NCBI GenBank assembly: GCA_000467715.1 | Contig: AJFK01000453.1 | Span: forward strand, 16,134 to 80,133 | DNA length: 64,000 nt | DNA from: Hysterium pulicare CBS 123377 | Taxonomy: Eukaryota > Ascomycota > Dothideomycetes > Hysteriales > Hysteriaceae | Direction: 5' to 3' | Shown: positions 1 to 11,117 of the stretch, piece after piece | How positions within the stretch are numbered: the stretch's first letter is position 1 | How the letters are laid out: every line of letters starts with the position of its first letter | Notes under the pieces: model-generated | Told to the model about the DNA's origin: nothing | The model's input: only the letters and a program-made list of their open reading frames with translations | Database searches by the model: none | Translations under genes and position numbers: made by a program

Positions 1-776
1 CCACAGGGAACAACATTCCCAGTGACGCACTCATTAGGAAAATGATACCGCATTCATGATAGAGACCACATGTGCGTAGGCGGTCCTGTGAGTAGTGATA
101 ATGGCTTACGCAATGAACAATGTACGCTCGACGGCGCTCCTAGCCTTAGAGAAAGTGAGCGGCGCAGCCTGGCGCGGGCTCTGCTCAGCTGTGGCCGGGG
201 GCACCCACCCTTCAGGCAGTCGCATCGCGCAAAGGCCGTGTGTCACTACAACCCCATGTTCTCACGATCACCGCAAACTCTATCCTGTGGCTTCTCTCTA
301 GAAGAAGAGTCCGTCATGTTCTATACCTCTCTCCCGATCATGAAGCCTTCTACCTTCCTCAGCAGATGGTGCCCTGCATTTGTCGACCAGCCGGCCGCGA
401 TCGAAACCGAGGCGCCAGATGCAGACTCATTTACTTCGGTCACGTACACCTTCACAGCACCATATCTGAACGATCAACATGGAGTAGCATAGCATGGAAT
501 TGCGATTTCGTGAGACAACAAGAAACACATGGGGGCACTTCAACTTTATTCAGGATCATTTGCATTATGTTACTTCCAGTGGAAGAACCCAGTTTAAGGA
601 TGGAAAGCTAATATCAAACCCGACAGTTAAACTCCGGACTCCAGATTATCGCAGACCCATTCAATCCATCCCGTTAAGCAGTTTGGTATGTGGAAGGATT
701 AAGGAGGGGATAAGGTTGTGCACAAAGAAAGCAACACCAACAACGTACAAGGCCGCGGTGGCGCCATGGAAACGCC
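1..776. other. No supportable gene
   Basis: Short overlapping open frames are present on the plus strand, but none has family-like sequence, a convincing start, or intron signals. It probably contains the 3' flank of the BTB-like gene that follows on the minus strand. Confidence 0.5.
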
Positions 777-1664
777 CTAACGTCCTAGCAGACCTCGAAG
801 CATTTCCGCCGCCTCAGGAGAAGCCGAATTGATCTTGGAATCCTGCATGCCGCGAGGAGGGTTCAGAACCTTCTTGACGGCCTCCATCGCCTTCTTCTGC
901 TTCTTGTTCTCGTTCTTGCAGTGGACCTTCCATGCCTCGTTCTCGGCATCTTCGATAGCCTTGCGCTCGAGGCGACGATCGGTGAACTCCTTGTCTACGG
1001 CAGCCATAGCATTTGCCAGATCAAGATGGCTCGCGAGATACAGGCCGAATTCTTCAGGATCCTCGATCTCTCGCTTATAGCGAAGCTTAGCGAATCGCTT
1101 GGCCACAGTCATGTACACAGTGTCTTCGGTCTTGACATACTTCTCGACATATTCAAGGCCCTTATACGACAGGACGGTATTGTTGATCGAGCCGATAAGG
1201 TTGCGACGCACAAACTTGATATGCTCGTTGAGGCCAAGCACGCGAGCAGCCTGGTAGATCATGAAGTTGACTTCGAGATTATCGGTGAACGTGATTGGAT
1301 AATACTTCTCGGACTTGCAAACTCGGTGCAGCCAAATAATGATGTGCTGCACGCCGGCTGCTTCCACAGAGCCTGCTGGAAGCCGGATCTGGAGTGATTG
1401 AGGGTACAAGGCGAAGTATCCGTTGGCCTTGGAAGAGATTGCTGTGAAAGCTTCTTTTGGCACACCGTTGATGACTTGCTCAGCCGGGCCCTCGATCACG
1501 ATCTGAACTTTGGGATTACCGCTTAGTTGCTTGCGCTCGTCCTGTGACAGCTCAGCGAAATTCCTGATCTGCTGCTTGGCGGCGACCGGTTTTGGAGATG
1601 GAGTCGCCATCGCAGGAGGCGGTTGGTTGATTTTAGCTGAAGAAGTAGCTTTAATCGTGTGCAT
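777..1664 (-). CDS. Fungal BTB/POZ-like protein, copy 1
   Basis: Single-exon gene of about 295 aa. The first ATG in frame is at 1664 (MHTIKATSS); the open frame extends slightly further only through non-ATG codons. After a short proline-rich leader, residues about 35-200 form a fungal BTB-like fold: a strand with VQIVIEG, then the helical block IRLPAGSVEAAGVQHIIIWL, then VNFMIYQAARVLGL. The C-terminus is a charged helix (residues about 225-275, rich in K/E/R). It is clearly paralogous to the genes at 2611-4763 and 6286-7701, which share the order LP+GSV, IIxWL, VxxAAxxLGL, but it lacks their long disordered N-terminus. BTB folds usually mediate dimerisation or Cul3 adaptor binding; no catalytic function is suggested. 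A TATA-like ATATAAAAA stretch lies about 220 bp upstream, near 1885. Gene reality is likely; the role is unknown. Confidence 0.8.
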   Translation of the reverse strand: MHTIKATSSAKINQPPPAMATPSPKPVAAKQQIRNFAELSQDERKQLSGNPKVQIVIEGPAEQVINGVPKEAFTAISSKANGYFALYPQSLQIRLPAGSVEAAGVQHIIIWLHRVCKSEKYYPITFTDNLEVNFMIYQAARVLGLNEHIKFVRRNLIGSINNTVLSYKGLEYVEKYVKTEDTVYMTVAKRFAKLRYKREIEDPEEFGLYLASHLDLANAMAAVDKEFTDRRLERKAIEDAENEAWKVHCKNENKKQKKAMEAVKKVLNPPRGMQDSKINSASPEAAEMLRGLLGR

Positions 1665-2610
1665 GTTGAACGACTGATCGAACAACCTTAAGTCGAGGGA
1701 AAATTGCGTAGTTGTGGGTTACGGTTGGTATGAGGTTGTAGAGAGAAGTCAGAGAAGTGGTATAGGGCTTTGGAAGAGGGTGTTGGAGGGCTTTTTGTGC
1801 GATTCCAAAGGTCTGAATTGGAGGACTTCATTGTGAAGAGAATCTCTGTGAATTGCGGACTTGTGAATGCACGAAGTTGGCTTGATATAAAAATCACAGC
1901 CCTCCCGTATATTAGGGGCGTGAATCTAGCCCTTCGTGCATCGTAGCTCTTCAATGATATGAGACACGCTGTGAAAGAACGAGAAAGGCCATCTTAACGT
2001 GTAAGCGTAGAATATATACAACACGTATATCTGTCAACTGTCATGAAAAATTATACGGCGGTATCTGATAATGACAAAGTACAAATGTCAAATTTAATAA
2101 GATAATGGTGACAACACGGCCACTTTGTATTTTACCAGTGACATGTCCTGCAAACGCTCCGTAGCGTCTAGCATTAGGAACAATGAATTTGCGTCTCAAA
2201 GGCCATAGATAACAAACAGCTGGCAAGCAAAGGCAAGCGCAGATCGGGCATCGTGAACAAAGGCCTGTTTTGCCTGGCGTAAATCAAATTGGCGAGTTGT
2301 TTCTGCGCTAAAGACAGATCGTAAAAGGCCGAAAGTTAAGATTAGGAGACAAAAGCCTTTTAGGAAGAGAACGGAAGGGTATTATTGCATATTTTCGCTT
2401 GTGTTATGTGCACATTTGTACTATGTCAAGTATAATAAAATGGGATTTGAGTAGTATGTGGCCAGCAAGAGACAGCAATCAACAATTCTGAACCACTTAT
2501 CAACAATCTGTGTCCTAAAGCGCCTGAATACTATCCAGTGACCACTTGCTCGAGTAAATGAAAGAAAACAACGTGAAAACCCCCGCTAAGAACTATTTTC
2601 CAGCACTGTT
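1665..2610. other. Intergenic region between BTB-like copies 1 and 2
   Basis: Holds the likely promoter and 5' leader of copy 1 (roughly 1665-1960) and the 3' flank of copy 2. Open frames here are short and unlike any family I know. Nothing else is supportable. Confidence 0.5.
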
Positions 2611-4763
2611 CTACAACCTAGCCGCTTCCTCCGCCGACATCGTAACAATCTTAGTGTCCTTAGCGCCGAGAACCGGGTTGTCAGTAGTCTTCTTGATTTC
2701 ATCTACCAGCTTCTTACTGTGTTGGATCTCGAATTTTCGTTGCTCGTTCCCATTGGCGTGATAGATCTGCCATTCTTCTTCGCCTTCGGCTTGGAAGGTT
2801 GGGTGGGGAGCGGAAAATTCCACATCAGCCTGCTTCATAGCCTCCGTTAGCTTTGGATGGCAAGCCAAGAATTTGAAGAATGATTGGATGTTCTGGATCT
2901 CATTCTTGCGGCGGCGATATGCGAATTTACGGGCGATAGCGACGTAGACCGGATCCTCGATTTTGACGAGGCGATCAACGAGCTCAAAATCCTCTTTAGC
3001 AATGTTCTGAAGGTTCCATGATGTTTTCCATGAAGCGAGGAAGTGCTGAACATAGGTGTCCATGCCGAGATAACGGGCGGCCAGGTAGACCTTAAGATCG
3101 ATCTTAAAGTCGTCGCGCTTTGAGATGGCGAAATATTTGGACTTGGTGACCTGCATGAGCCACTTTGCAATATAATGAACTGCCTGTCCGTCTACGCCGC
3201 CCTTGGGAATGCGAAGTTCCGTGGCGCTTGGGTTTCCAGCAAACAGCTTCTGCGCTGTCTCAGATGCAGCCATCAACGCGGCCTTTGGAACATAGACGCG
3301 TATGCCAGGCTCGCCATCGAAGTTGATGGTGACTTCGGGACCTTTGGCTAAGGCCTGACGCTGTGTTGCGGGAAGGCCACGAAGATCTTGAATATTCTGC
3401 TTGACGACTCACTTATCCATCTTCTGCTTCGAGTTTGGTTTGGCAGTGATGTCTAGAGTGTCTAGCGGTTGAGGTGCTGAGCCAAAGCGATCAGTTGGCT
3501 TGAGAACGGGAGACGAACCCGGCGAAAGTGTTGTTGGTGTAGAGGTCGAAGAATTACCGGGAGACGACCAGACCGATGTAGGCGGAGTTGATTCCCGAGA
3601 GGAGATGGACTCAGAAGGTCGACCATAGCTGATAAACTTGAATATGACATCATTTTCACCCGAGGCGGGTTTAGGAGAAGCTTTTGATGCCTTTTTGGCC
3701 CACGGTCCCGAAAGGGTAGTAGGCGCTTTTATGGCTGTTGGCATCTTGACGGTAGCTGCTGAAGTTTCTGATTTCCCTGGCTTAGGCAGCACTTCAGCGG
3801 GTGGTACCCTAGAAGCCTTAGAAGCCTTGGAAATGGCATTCTCGGGTTTGCTCTCGTGAGATGATGGAGCGGTGATTGTGGAAGGCGCCAACTGGGCTAC
3901 CTGGCTCCATGAAGAGTTGTATTTGGCTTGCGAAACCAAGCTCACTGCCGCTTCAGCTGATTGCATAGCTTGAGCTTGCCGCCTATGGGCATTCCGGGAA
4001 AGCTTCTGAACTCGAAGTTGCGGACTAAGAACGTTAGCAATAGGGAACAAATGGCAGATATGACTCGATAATGATACGTACTTGGCGAGCTCATCCATAG
4101 CAGCTTGTTTGGTAGGATAATGGGTGTCGATACGAGTAGTGGCAGTGATCTCGGAAGCATTTAAGGAGCTAATCGAAGTTTGATCATCTCCGAATGACAC
4201 AATATCAAGCGCAGTCTTCTCGGTAACCTTCGTATCCTGGGCACCAATTGAGCCCTCGGCATTGCTAAAAGTAGCAGTTCTACTCTCTTCGGATAAAGAA
4301 CTCTGCACAGTGGTATCTGCATGCTGGCAAGCTTCTTTATCATGCGGATTTAGGTTAGCGAGACGAGAAGCATTTGCCCTACCCTTACGCTTCTGCCGCT
4401 TCCGAGCAGACTTCGACAATTGGCTTCCAGTGGTACTATTTGAATTGGGTTTGGAAGATTCTCCTATAGCCACCGTAGACTGAGGATTCATCGAAACATA
4501 GATGGAACCGACAGCCGCAATGGTAGTGGCAGCGACAGGGGGAACAGCAGTTGTAGCAACCGCACCCTTGTACAAGGCTTTAGCCTTCTTGTTCTGACGC
4601 TTCAAAGCAGATTTGGAAAGCTTGTCGGTAATGGTAGGCCTAGGGGAGTTAGTTTGTTGGGGTGTGGGCAGTCAGGGGTCAGGAGGGTGCCATACTGTAC
4701 CATCTTCGAAACATTTCCTTTAGGCACAACAGTGACCCAAACGGATGTAGTAGCCTTAGACAT
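2611..4763 (-). CDS. BTB/POZ-like protein copy 2, interrupted by an in-frame TGA
   Basis: Start ATG at 4763 (MSKATTSVW). Intron 1 is 4640-4695 (56 nt, GTATGG to CTAG, branch CTAAC); intron 2 is 4025-4081 (57 nt, GTACGT to TTAG, branch GCTAACG). The spliced frame encodes a 413-residue, Ser/Thr/Ala-rich disordered region with a basic SARKRQKRKGR patch (possible NLS), then meets TGA at 3409-3411. In the same frame the sequence continues directly into a complete BTB-like domain ending at 2611, whose first strand lies upstream of the next usable ATG (3276). Both flanks align with the uninterrupted copy at 6286-7701. This is therefore one gene of about 680 codons with a single stop, not two genes. 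It could be a recent pseudogene, a stop bypassed by an unusual splice (GTGAGT overlaps the stop), or two expressed fragments. Confidence 0.7.
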
Positions 4764-6285
4764 TATCGAAGGAAGTGAAGAGACGGATATGAGAGATCCG
4801 AACGAAATGGTGAATCAGAAATTGAAAACGCTGAAGCTAATGCTTGGAATGTAGAGCAGGAGACTGGAAGTGGAGTTAGTCAAGTTGACAGAATGATTTT
4901 TAGGATCCGGCTAGGGCGATAGAACTTCGCCAATATTGACAGTAGGTAACCTATGCCGGCGACTGCCGCTGACGAGACTACAATGTGACGTGGACCGCCA
5001 AGCCTTCGTAGTAGTGGCTGCACAATGAAGAACGAAAGTAGGAAAAACTTACTGATTGAGACGTCTAGTGGTGAGCTCGAATGGTGTGGTGCAAGTGGTG
5101 GTGCTTCCGGTGGTCTTGGGAAGTACCTGACAGGAAGGTGCTGGTCTCCGGTGGGTCAAGCCAAGTGAATCACCCGAATTGGTGAATTGCCAAGGAAAGT
5201 CCGACCAAGAAGCGAAGAGTGTTCAGGTGCAAGAGGAAGGATAGTAGTTGAGTTACTAAATGCCAAAGCAAATGGTGCTCTCCTCAGAACCATTGGTCGC
5301 TCGTTTATCAATGGCTGAAGAGCGGTATCTGGCTAAGCGTCGTCAGAGAACTCGGGACGTGACAGCTACTTTCCACGGTATTCCGCCGCCACGCCTGCAC
5401 TTTTGTGTCGCTTGCAGGGAGCATAGCAAATTGAGCTCCCTACCCTTTGTTGGTATGTATATTCGAGTTCGTAATGAAGGTCATCTCTAACAAGTAGTCA
5501 TTGATATTAATCCAGCACTGGGAGTTGGCGGTACCATTATAAAATCGTTCTGCATAATCATGTCAAACTATATGTTGAATCAACTTAAACATGATGTATA
5601 AGGCCAATCCCGCTTCTTCTAAATAGTAGAATGTCCTATCGACATCTCCGCAAGTCCCACGCCATCGAACACCTCAGCCCAAAATAAGTTATATGATACT
5701 TCCACGATGGTTCACCGCAAGGAAGAAAAATAGTGCTGTGGATGCATCGTCCGGGTGTTTGCTTATCATCATGTGCTATACATAGCAAACAAGTAGTCTT
5801 CAGAGAAACCATACTATCATATAGCTAGCAAACGCGTGCTGTCCATTTGATCAATAGATCATAATACTTCAAGTTTTCGCTCACAAGCGAAAGATTTTAT
5901 ATAAAGCTGTCTTGGCGAAATGAATTATTGGAACTTAGAAGAACAGACTTTTATACATAGTCGTCGTTCGGATGCATTCCAGTTCGGAGATCGTATATAT
6001 TCTCGTAGTCTATCAGTATATCACATCAAACTAGTATCACTTTACGAGCCGGAAACTTTTTGAAGATTTCAATTTTCTATGAAAAGCGAAGAACTGTGGG
6101 CTATTCTGTGCAGAGGGGTTGGGGAGATCAATCTTGGTGAAGTGGAGAATTGAGCAGCCAATCCAAACGCCAAACCTTCAGAGTTAAATCGAGAAACTAT
6201 GATGTCGACACATCAAGTCGAAACTCCGAACTGTGAGAGAAAAGAGAACATCCATCGCCCCACCATCGTACTACGCCTTGCTGAC
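4764..6285. other. Intergenic region, no gene seen
   Basis: About 1.5 kb between BTB-like copies 2 and 3. One 76-codon plus-strand frame (5260-5490) has no recognisable features. The stretch from about 5500 to 6100 is AT-rich, consistent with promoter and untranslated sequence. I see no RNA gene or repeat. Confidence 0.5.
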
Positions 6286-7701
6286 TCACTGCCAGTAGTA
6301 TTCGTCATCCCAGCTGGCATGACCCTCTCGCTTCAAATCTGCCACCTTTAACAACTTCGCCTCCTCAACCGTAAGGACTTCCACCTTACTATCCATCCCC
6401 TTTATCTTTCTAGCCTTCAAGAGCTGCTCGCGCGCCTTCCGCTCAGCGTTCTCTGCAGCCCTACGCTCAGCATTACGGCGCTGACGCTCCGCCTCTTGAA
6501 CAGCCCACTTCTTCTGCTGCTCCTCGAAAATCTGACGATTACGCTCGTCAATCTGAGCTTTAACTACGGCGCGATGATCAGCGCGACGCTGAGCGTACCA
6601 TGCATCGGATTCGTTCATGAGTTGGGCGAAAATGGGATGCTGGGAGATGAAGTCGAGGAGTGAGGTAGATGCGGTAGTGTTTTTCGCCTTCTTGTACTTG
6701 AAACGAAGTTTCGAGTAGTCGAATGCGAGATCTTCGAACAGTCCATCCCACTCGGAGATGTTGTTGAGGACCGTCGCGAGTTCGGCGTAGTTGGCCGAAT
6801 GGTCCTTGAAGTAATCGCGGATCTGATTGTAGATGCCGTGAGTATACGAAGAGGCAATTTCGAGAACCTTAGCCGCGTTGTAAACATTAACTTTGTTGTG
6901 AATGTTCGTCTGGACGGTGATACGGAAGAGAGCGTAAGTGCCAACCGTCTTGCAGGTGTTGATCATCCAGTTGATTACTTGTAGTAATTCGTGCTTCTTG
7001 ACTGAGTCCCGGGGAAGATGGAGCTCAGTCAAGAGGGGTTTGTCAGTGAACTCCTTTTGAGCCAACGCCGAGACCGCCATGAGCAGGCGCTTGGGTACGT
7101 TGAAGACCCAGGCATGACCACCGACATAGATAGTGGCGCGAGGACCAGTAAGAAGATTCAGGCGGTCAGCCTTGCTCATGTTGAGAAGGTTGTCCACGAC
7201 TTTCTGTTCTACCGTAAGAATCTCGTTGGTCTTACGAGCGCGAGCTGGACCCTTTGGAGGCGTCGTTTTGACCAAGGGGGGAGAAGTCTCGGCCCGCTCT
7301 GATACACCAGTTACTGAAGTAGGGTTGGTATTCTTGGATTTTTTTGAAGCAGAGCTTGAACCTGTATTCTGGGCAGAGAGGGCAGGGGTGGATGTGGAAC
7401 CCGTGCCAGAAGGAGTCACAGCTTTGTCTTGCTTACGACGATGCGTGACAACAGTGAACCCGCCAGTGTCTTCGATCGAATTTGACGTCTCGGTCATAGT
7501 GGTGAGCATATCAGCTTTTGCTTTCTGATTCGCACGCTTTCGAGCGGACTTTAACATCGTGCCCTTTGCAGCGGACCTAAGACTGTTAGCATTTTCTGAA
7601 AGAAGACAGTAGTCAGGGGTGGGAACGTACTGGGTAACTTGCTTGGGACCGACAGTATTATCGGTGGTTTTGAGAACCGAGAACATGTTCGAACCAGTCA
7701 T
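6286..7701 (-). CDS. Fungal BTB/POZ-like protein, copy 3
   Basis: Two exons: 7631-7701 and 6286-7576, giving 453 aa. The 54 nt intron (7577-7630, GTACGT to CTTAG, branch GCTAACAG) is a multiple of three, so the unspliced frame also stays open. It splits the codon CA|G exactly as intron 1 of copy 2 does, which supports common descent. Residues about 1-150 are disordered with a basic KSARKRANQKAK motif; residues about 165-340 are the BTB-like domain (RATIYVGGHAWVFNVPKRLL, then the LPRDSV and VNVYNAAKVLEI blocks). A long Glu/Arg/Gln/Ala-rich coiled-coil-like helix fills residues about 350-420 (EEQQKKWAVQEAERQRRNAE). Likely nuclear or a scaffold, by inference only. Confidence 0.82.
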   Translation of the reverse strand: MTGSNMFSVLKTTDNTVGPKQVTQYVPTPDYCLLSENANSLRSAAKGTMLKSARKRANQKAKADMLTTMTETSNSIEDTGGFTVVTHRRKQDKAVTPSGTGSTSTPALSAQNTGSSSASKKSKNTNPTSVTGVSERAETSPPLVKTTPPKGPARARKTNEILTVEQKVVDNLLNMSKADRLNLLTGPRATIYVGGHAWVFNVPKRLLMAVSALAQKEFTDKPLLTELHLPRDSVKKHELLQVINWMINTCKTVGTYALFRITVQTNIHNKVNVYNAAKVLEIASSYTHGIYNQIRDYFKDHSANYAELATVLNNISEWDGLFEDLAFDYSKLRFKYKKAKNTTASTSLLDFISQHPIFAQLMNESDAWYAQRRADHRAVVKAQIDERNRQIFEEQQKKWAVQEAERQRRNAERRAAENAERKAREQLLKARKIKGMDSKVEVLTVEEAKLLKVADLKREGHASWDDEYYWQ

Positions 7702-7792
7702 GGTGGTAGCCGTGGACTTGGTGTGTAAAGATAGGAGTGTCTGTGGAATGTTTATCGTGGTATCGAAAACCGTGGTCGTGTTTGAAAGTAGG

Positions 7793-8180
7793 TTGTCGAG
7801 TATGTGGGTGGAGGTTGATGAGGAGGAGAGGAAGTTTTGGAGTGAGAAAAGAGGAGGTTTATATGTGGATGAGATTCGGTGATTTGTCGAAACCGGTGAT
7901 GGTGTTCTGAGAGTAGCTGATCGAGGTACTACAGAGACTCAGGGTTGCCGAATACGTAGAGAAAGTTTGATGAGGAGGAGAAGAAGTTCTTGAGCCCGAG
8001 AAAAAGAGGTTTATATGCGTTTCGGATTCGGTGATTCGCCGAAACTGGTGTGAAGGTATTTGCAAAGTAGTTGATCGAGGTGCTACTCAAAACACCTGGG
8101 GTTGTCGAGTGTGGAAAGAGAGGTTGATGGAGAGGAAAGAGCGTCTTTAGGCGGGGGAACAGGGGGTTTGTATGAGGATG
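7793..8180. repeat. Three imperfect tandem copies of the copy-3 promoter region
   Basis: Units start at 7793, 7945 and 8102 with TTGTCGAG / TTGCCGAA / TTGTCGAG, a period of 152-157 bp. Units 1 and 2 share GTTGATGAGGAGGAGA-like, GGTTTATATG, ATTCGGTGATT, CGAAACYGGTG and AGTWGTTGATCGAGGT-like blocks. Unit 3 is more diverged and shorter. On the minus strand, the sense of the adjacent BTB-like gene, each unit carries a TATA-type element (7858-7864, 8010-8016, degenerate at 8167-8173). This is a promoter duplication directly upstream of the gene. Confidence 0.75.
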
Positions 8181-9116
8181 GGATATAGTGAATTCAGCAG
8201 ATCCCAGATTCACTATCTGCAGTCTCCAAAACACATAAGGCATCGTGATGCATTGTGAATCTACTTAGCATGGTGACAGAACCTCTGCATCGTGAACGAC
8301 ACCTCAAGGCACCCACCTCAACCAGAAAAATGCGGACCATGCACGCACCTACACTCCCGTAATTGAAAGCCCCTAATCCCCCATATATAAATAGTATAGT
8401 TTTCCAATTCAATCAATTAGGAATAGAGGACATTGATAGGGCCAGGTCACTTTCAACCTCGAGTTCGATCCCGGTCGGAGTCTATCAATGCAGCATGATC
8501 AAAACCTGCTCCGAAAATCATAGGCTCTACTTTCCTAATAAAATAACATTCCCATCCCGGGTCTAAGTTTTCTCCTGCCGCTCTGACACAAATACAGAGG
8601 GTTGGGTTTTTGCTATTTGGGTGGGAGAGGTGAGGTCACGTGCGCATTTTTTTGAGTCTGCGAATTAGTGGCTCTGCTGGTTCTGTGGAAGAGTATGCTG
8701 GATGTATGATTTGTGGTGGGGATGAACAAGGACGGGTTTCATTGAAGGGGTTCTGCACCGGCTTCGTCGCGGCTTTCTACATGGAGACTTCTCAATGTGT
8801 ATGTACTCCTCCCAAACGAAAAAAGCCCTGACGTGTGAAGACATGATGATGAAAGCGATAGTACTGAATGTGCCTGATGCGTAAAACACGAAGACCAGAA
8901 TGATGCGATCCAAAACTCGAAGCGTCGAGATACCTCCGCCTCAAAAACTCCCAAGCTTGCAAGGAAATCAAGTACTAGACTTCCCACCCCCAATCCCATC
9001 CCCCACCAACCTCCATGGAATCCCTTTAAACTCTCCCGACCCAAAAAACACCTAATCTAGAAAACCCCCGGCGAATTTTCAAGTCTAAACTCATAACATA
9101 CCTCCCTCTCCCTCCA
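8181..9116. other. Intergenic region with a CACGTG box
   Basis: No convincing gene. A TCACGTG E-box lies at 8636-8642. The minus-strand frames at 8665-9044 lack family character. The right end is probably the 3' flank of the glutamine-rich gene. Confidence 0.45.
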
Positions 9117-11117
9117 TCAAAACAACCCCGCCGACGAATCATACATAGACGGATCAAACCCCATATCAAAGCTCGTAGGATCCACGTCCCCAACATCGAA
9201 GGGAGACGTAGTTTCCGGAACCGAGGCGCTGGGATCGTATATCACGCCCGTACTCTGTTGCTGGAACTGGGAGGGATCGAAAACTTGCTGGTTCTGGAGT
9301 TGCGACGGGTCGAAGACTTGCTGCTGGGGTTGCTGTTGGAATTGCGAGGGATCGAAGACTTGTTGGTTCTGTTGTTGCTGGAACTGAGAGAGGTCGAAAG
9401 TTTGTTGTTGTCCTTGCTGTTGCTGCTGCTGGAATTGCGAGGGGTCGAAGGTTTGCTGGCCTTGCTGCTGTTGTTGGAATTGGGAGGGATCGAAACCTTG
9501 CTGCTGTTGTTGCTGCGTCGGATCCGCAGTCTGCCCTCCTGCATGTCCGCTATGATGACTATGACCGTGTCCATGAGCGCCATGTCTACCCTTTACCAAA
9601 GCTCCCAACGCTATAGCTCCAATCGCCGCAACGCCTCCTCCAGTCACAGCTGTATTCGGAGCACGCCCTGCTCCTACATTCTGCTGCTGTTGCTGTTGTG
9701 GCTGCACGAATTGCTGTTGAATAGGATACTGAATCTGCTGCTGCTGTGGTGGAAAGTATTGATTTGCCACCGGCTGGGCTTGATATTGTTGTCCCTGCGG
9801 TATCGACGAAAATGACCCTTGTCGCGGTGCTGGACTGGCGAATTGACTGTATGCCGGTGCAGGCGTCTGGGGTGTCCTAGGCGTCATTACTGGGGTTCCT
9901 GAAATGGAGCTGCGAGGGCTGGGTTGAATGCCCGTGCTTATGATACCCAGTCCGGGCTGAGGCGATTGCGGTGGCGGCATGGCTACTTGTTGGGCTTGCG
10001 GGAACGGAGATTGTTGAGGGGTAGGCGGCTGGAAGGCCTTCGGTAGGGATGGGAGCATTTTTTGGTAATCTGTCCAGGTATGTTCGGGGAGATTGGAAAA
10101 AGCCTTGCCAGTTGTTTGAAGGAGGATGTAGGAGTGGGGATGGTTGGGGAAGAGGTAGACACCCTGTTGATTAATCAGTCATTGAACAGAGATCCTACGC
10201 TACATGTACCACAATTGGGCTTATGTTGTGAAGTCAAGATGTATAAGCAGTGGGTCGACATACCGCAATTCCAAGGAAATTCGGCGAGTCTTCCAAGAAC
10301 TTATTAATCCCAGCCAGTCCCTCGCTCTTACTTCTACTCAAATCCCAGCTTCCGCCTCCAGCAACCGTTCGCATGAAATAACTTCCATCGGCACCTAAGC
10401 TGACGAAACTCGGCGCTTCCCTTCCGTTTTCTCTCCATATAGTTTTCCATGGATCTTGAGATACTACGCGTGAGGAGAGAGCTTTATCTAGTACAGGTGG
10501 AAGATTGGACCACGAAGCCGATGTCTTGTCGTAGGCATAGTAGGATTCGTAAGGACCGAGGGTCAGAGAGAGGGTGGGGAGGTCACGGATTATGTGTGGG
10601 TGAGAATGGTAGAGGTAGGTTGTTAGGGGGTTCGGGAGGTTGTAATGGCCTGGAGGGGGTTTTTAGGGAAATGATTGAAAACGAGATGGAGAAGAGATGT
10701 TGGAGTAGAAACGCATGAAATTGAAGAAATAGGACATATAGAAGACAACAAACAAATGAAGATGAAAGTGGAAATCTCAATCCTTACGACAATAAACCAC
10801 TCCATCCGCATCCCGATAACTCACAAAATACGCCCCATTATCACCCAACGCCAACTCCAACACATCTCGAATAGGCGGCTGCTTCGTGAATAGAGTTTCT
10901 ACATCCGGAGGAAGATTGCGTCTACAACATCACGCGTCAGCCTTGCCGGTCTGGGCAATCGTTCGTTCACGTAAGGAGGACCCAGAAGGGAGCCATGAGA
11001 GGAAGTGAAAGATCTGAGTGGTGAAGAACGAGTAAACAAAACGTACCTAGCCCAATGAGTCGGACTATTAAAGAAATACGCATCATTCTTCCCCATAGTA
11101 AAAGTGATGAAAGCCAT
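9117..11117 (-). CDS. Fungal conserved protein with glutamine-rich FDPSQFQ repeats
   Basis: Four exons: 11047-11117, 10788-10921, 10264-10649 and 9117-10163; total 545 aa, with phases matching at every join. Introns are 125, 138 and 100 nt, with donors GTACGT, GTAAGG and GTATGT. The N-terminal ~230 residues form a conserved fungal module: MAFITFTMGKNDAYFFNSP, then NLPPDVETLF, GPYESYYAYDKTSASWSNLP, GADGSYFMRTVAGGGSWDL and FSNLPEHTWTDY. I recall this family in many ascomycetes, without a known function. The C-terminal ~310 residues are Pro/Gln-rich and disordered, with a His/Gly-rich patch (HGAHGHGHSHHSGHAGG) and six copies of FDPSQFQQ-like repeats separated by polyglutamine. The composition is prion-like. 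Likely cytosolic; role unknown. Confidence 0.85.
9256..9520 (-). repeat. Coding minisatellite for FDPSQFQQ repeats
   Basis: About six imperfect in-frame units of 30-50 nt encoding FDPSQF followed by variable glutamine runs (one unit reads FDLSQF and one FDPSQL). Unit-length differences are whole codons, so the frame is kept. Such tracts commonly vary in copy number between strains. Confidence 0.85.

Noticed and set aside
2611-3276. BTB domain of copy 2 as a separate gene starting at 3276
   Set aside because: The first strand of the domain lies upstream of that ATG in the same frame as the preceding exon, so the fragment would lack part of its fold.
8461-8485. GAGTTCGATCCCGG, similar to a tRNA T-arm
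   Set aside because: The flanking bases do not pair as a T-stem and no D-arm, anticodon arm or acceptor stem could be drawn.
9258-9815. Leu-rich 185-codon plus-strand frame resembling membrane helices
   Set aside because: It is the antisense of CAG/CAA repeats (polyQ reads as polyLeu); the minus-strand gene is well supported.
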